Positions 62,450 through 64,000 of a DNA stretch of 64,000 bases are shown here, piece by piece. Source of the stretch: Siniperca chuatsi (lineage: Eukaryota > Chordata > Actinopteri > Centrarchiformes > Sinipercidae); NCBI RefSeq assembly GCF_020085105.1, contig NC_058047.1, forward strand, positions 21,036,001 to 21,100,000, given 5' to 3'. The position numbers were made by a program, and so were the translations under genes. Numbering within the stretch: the first letter of the stretch is position 1; the number at the start of each line of letters is the position of its first letter. Under the pieces are notes generated by a model that saw only the letters and a program-made list of their open reading frames with translations, made no database searches and was not told the origin of the DNA.

Positions 62450-63150
62450 CTGTGAGGCTCTTTTTAGGCACAGTGGTGCTTTGAGCTAAATGCTAACGTC
62501 AGCATCTAACATGCGCTCAATGACAATGTTGATGTTTAGCAAATATAATATCTACTGTACCATGTTTGCCATCTTAGTTTAGTGAACTACCATTTGCTAA
62601 TTAGCACTAAACACAATATACAGCTGCGGCTGATGGGAATGTCATTAGGTTTGCAGCTATTTGGTCATAAAGTATTGGACAGATTAAAATTTTGACCAGA
62701 TGCTGGGGTTAGAAGAAAAGTTCAGGGATCAACAAAGTTATTACAATTCATCCTGAGGGGAACATGAATATCTGTACCAAATTTCTTGGCAATCCATTCA
62801 ATAGTTATTGAGACATTTCACTCAAAACCACAAATGTCAACCTCATGGTGGCACTAGAGGAATGTCAGGGGATCACCAAAGTCATTAGAACAACATTGTC
62901 TGGGGACCATGAATGTTCCAATCCACCGAGCAGACGAAATAGTTCACTGAATAAATGAAAATAGTGACCTGCTGGTGGCACTAGAGGAAAAGTCAGGTGA
63001 TCACCAAAAGCATTAGGATTTATTCTCTGAGAACTAAGAACGTCTATACAAAATTGTGTGGCAATCCATCCGATAGTTGAGATATTGTAGTCTGGGCCCA
63101 AATGGTGGACAGAATGACCAACATTGCCACCCCTTGAGCCACGTCGCTAG
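62450..63150 (-). repeat. Dispersed repeat family R1, copy F (longest)
   Basis: On the minus strand the order of words matches copies B, D and E: GGATGGATTGCCACAC, TCACCTGACTTTTCCTCTAG, GCCACCATGAGGTTGAC, ATGGATTGCCAAGAAAT, GCACTAATTAGCAAATGG and AGCTCAAAGCACCACTGTG. Parts of the 5' unit (the target-like GGATTGCCA plus CTAGTGCCACC segment) occur more than once, so the element has internal repetition. At about 700 bp this is the best template for a consensus. Confidence 0.75.
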
Positions 63151-63858
63151 TTTGGCCAAAGACAAAAAAATATACGTACACATTTTTAAGAAGTTTGCCT
63201 GTATATGAAGTAGCAAAGTGGAATGTGTGGTATCTGTGTTAGAATTATGTGTGTTAGAGTACCAACTATTTCACTGCTTGTGTATCATGTTAATGGAATT
63301 TGGAATGAATGGTTATAAATGACTGTGCTGTTTTGTACTGGCTTGCCCTCAAGAAGAAGAAGAAAACACAAAAACATTAGTATCAAAAATATCTAATCAT
63401 GAAAGTCATCGTTTACAATGTGGACAGGGTTAAATTGAAGCCTTGCCTTTGATCATTAGTTATATAGATACAGGGGGTCAGTGCAGCCTTCCTGTGTGAC
63501 TCACTTTTGCTTCATGGTATTCCGCCCATACACAGTAAATATTTAACTACATGTAATTGGTGGCATTCTGTTTTCAGTATCCAAATGCACCTCTTGTCCG
63601 AAATGACGGTGGCATTTCAAAGCCAGAATTTGAAGTTCTGGGAAAGTGGTGAGTCGGGGGAAGGCCACATTCATTTGCATGTTATTAATATCATTTTTCA
63701 GAAGAAACCCTGAATGGAGGTGTCCCTGATTGAAACCGTTACGGAACATATTTATAATTTCAGGCCTACAGTTAAGAGATAGCTGTCTGTTAGAGTGCAA
63801 TCAGCATAAAGTAGCCCTTTTATGGAATTACTGCTGTTATCAAGAAGCACAAACAAAG
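63151..63858. other. Gene-free stretch
   Basis: No gene or complete repeat is recognised; a short GAA run lies at 63354-63364. Confidence 0.4.
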
Positions 63859-63911
63859 GTGTGTGTGTGGGGTGGGTGGGTGGGTTGGGGTGGGGGTGGG
63901 GGTGGGGGGGG
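63859..63911 (+). repeat. G-rich (GGGGT)-type tract, possible G-quadruplex
   Basis: At least eight runs of three or more G separated by T or TT. This is strong quadruplex-forming potential on the plus strand. Confidence 0.75.
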
Positions 63912-63937
63912 TTCTGGAAGGTTGGAGGAGATAGCAA

Positions 63938-64000
63938 GACTGGGAAGGGGCGGTAGAGCCAGAGGGAGACGGGAATGGATGACGTCGTCAGTGGGGACGG
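63938..64000. promoter_or_regulatory. Promoter-like sequence at the window edge
   Basis: A GC box (GGGGCGG, about 63947) is followed by GATGACGTCGTCAG (63978-63991), which contains a full CRE-like TGACGTC and a second overlapping half-site. Together with the G-rich tract this looks like the start of a promoter for a gene to the right of the window. Which gene is unknown. Confidence 0.35.

Noticed and set aside
48761..64000. Search for midn, the human neighbour of ATP5F1D
   Set aside because: No ubiquitin-like or C-terminal midnolin segment was recognised; it may lie beyond the window.
1..64000. tRNA, rRNA and CRISPR features
   Set aside because: No complete cloverleaf, rRNA block or regularly spaced repeat-spacer array was seen; Pol III boxes found belong to SINE-like repeats.

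Overview
The window is a piece of a ray-finned fish genome, most likely a spiny-rayed (percomorph-type) teleost. The evidence is widely spaced multi-exon vertebrate genes with GT-AG introns, long CA/TG microsatellites, and many degraded dispersed repeats of kinds common in such fish. No bacterial, viral or CRISPR features are seen. Only about 4 kb of the 64 kb is recognisable coding sequence.

Layout. (1) 1-2.95 kb: the first two coding exons of fstl3 (follistatin-like 3) on the minus strand, with its promoter region; the rest of the gene lies left of the window. (2) 7.38-9.28 kb, plus strand: three decayed exons (4, 6 and 7) of an stk11/LKB1 kinase gene. Exons 4 and 7 keep the exact lengths of human STK11 exons 4 and 7, and all three keep usable splice sites, but a key catalytic residue, the reading frame and other exons are lost. 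(3) 9.3-29.6 kb: gene-poor DNA with two RFX X-box palindromes, a broken P2X7-C-domain-like relic, a long hairpin inside an inverted-repeat element, microsatellites and transposon debris. (4) 29.68-41.27 kb, minus strand: complete cbarp (regulator of voltage-gated calcium channel beta subunits), nine coding exons for 897 residues plus a probable 5' UTR exon. (5) 43.63-48.76 kb, plus strand: complete atp5f1d (mitochondrial ATP synthase delta subunit), four coding exons for 160 residues plus a probable 3' UTR exon. (6) 48.8-64 kb: no recognised gene, but several transposon nests, including a terminal-inverted-repeat element nested inside a larger one, both flanked by TTAA.

Main result. In human, STK11(+), CBARP(-) and ATP5F1D(+) are neighbours in that order and orientation. 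Here the order is decayed stk11(+), cbarp(-), atp5f1d(+). The stk11 relic is therefore best read as a gene that died in its ancestral place. It is probably the lost partner of a genome-duplication pair, with a working stk11 elsewhere in the genome. This is inference and needs a whole-genome search.

The three living genes do not form a pathway: one is a secreted activin/myostatin antagonist, one a membrane regulator of calcium channels, and one a respiratory-chain housekeeping subunit. Their linkage is inherited synteny.
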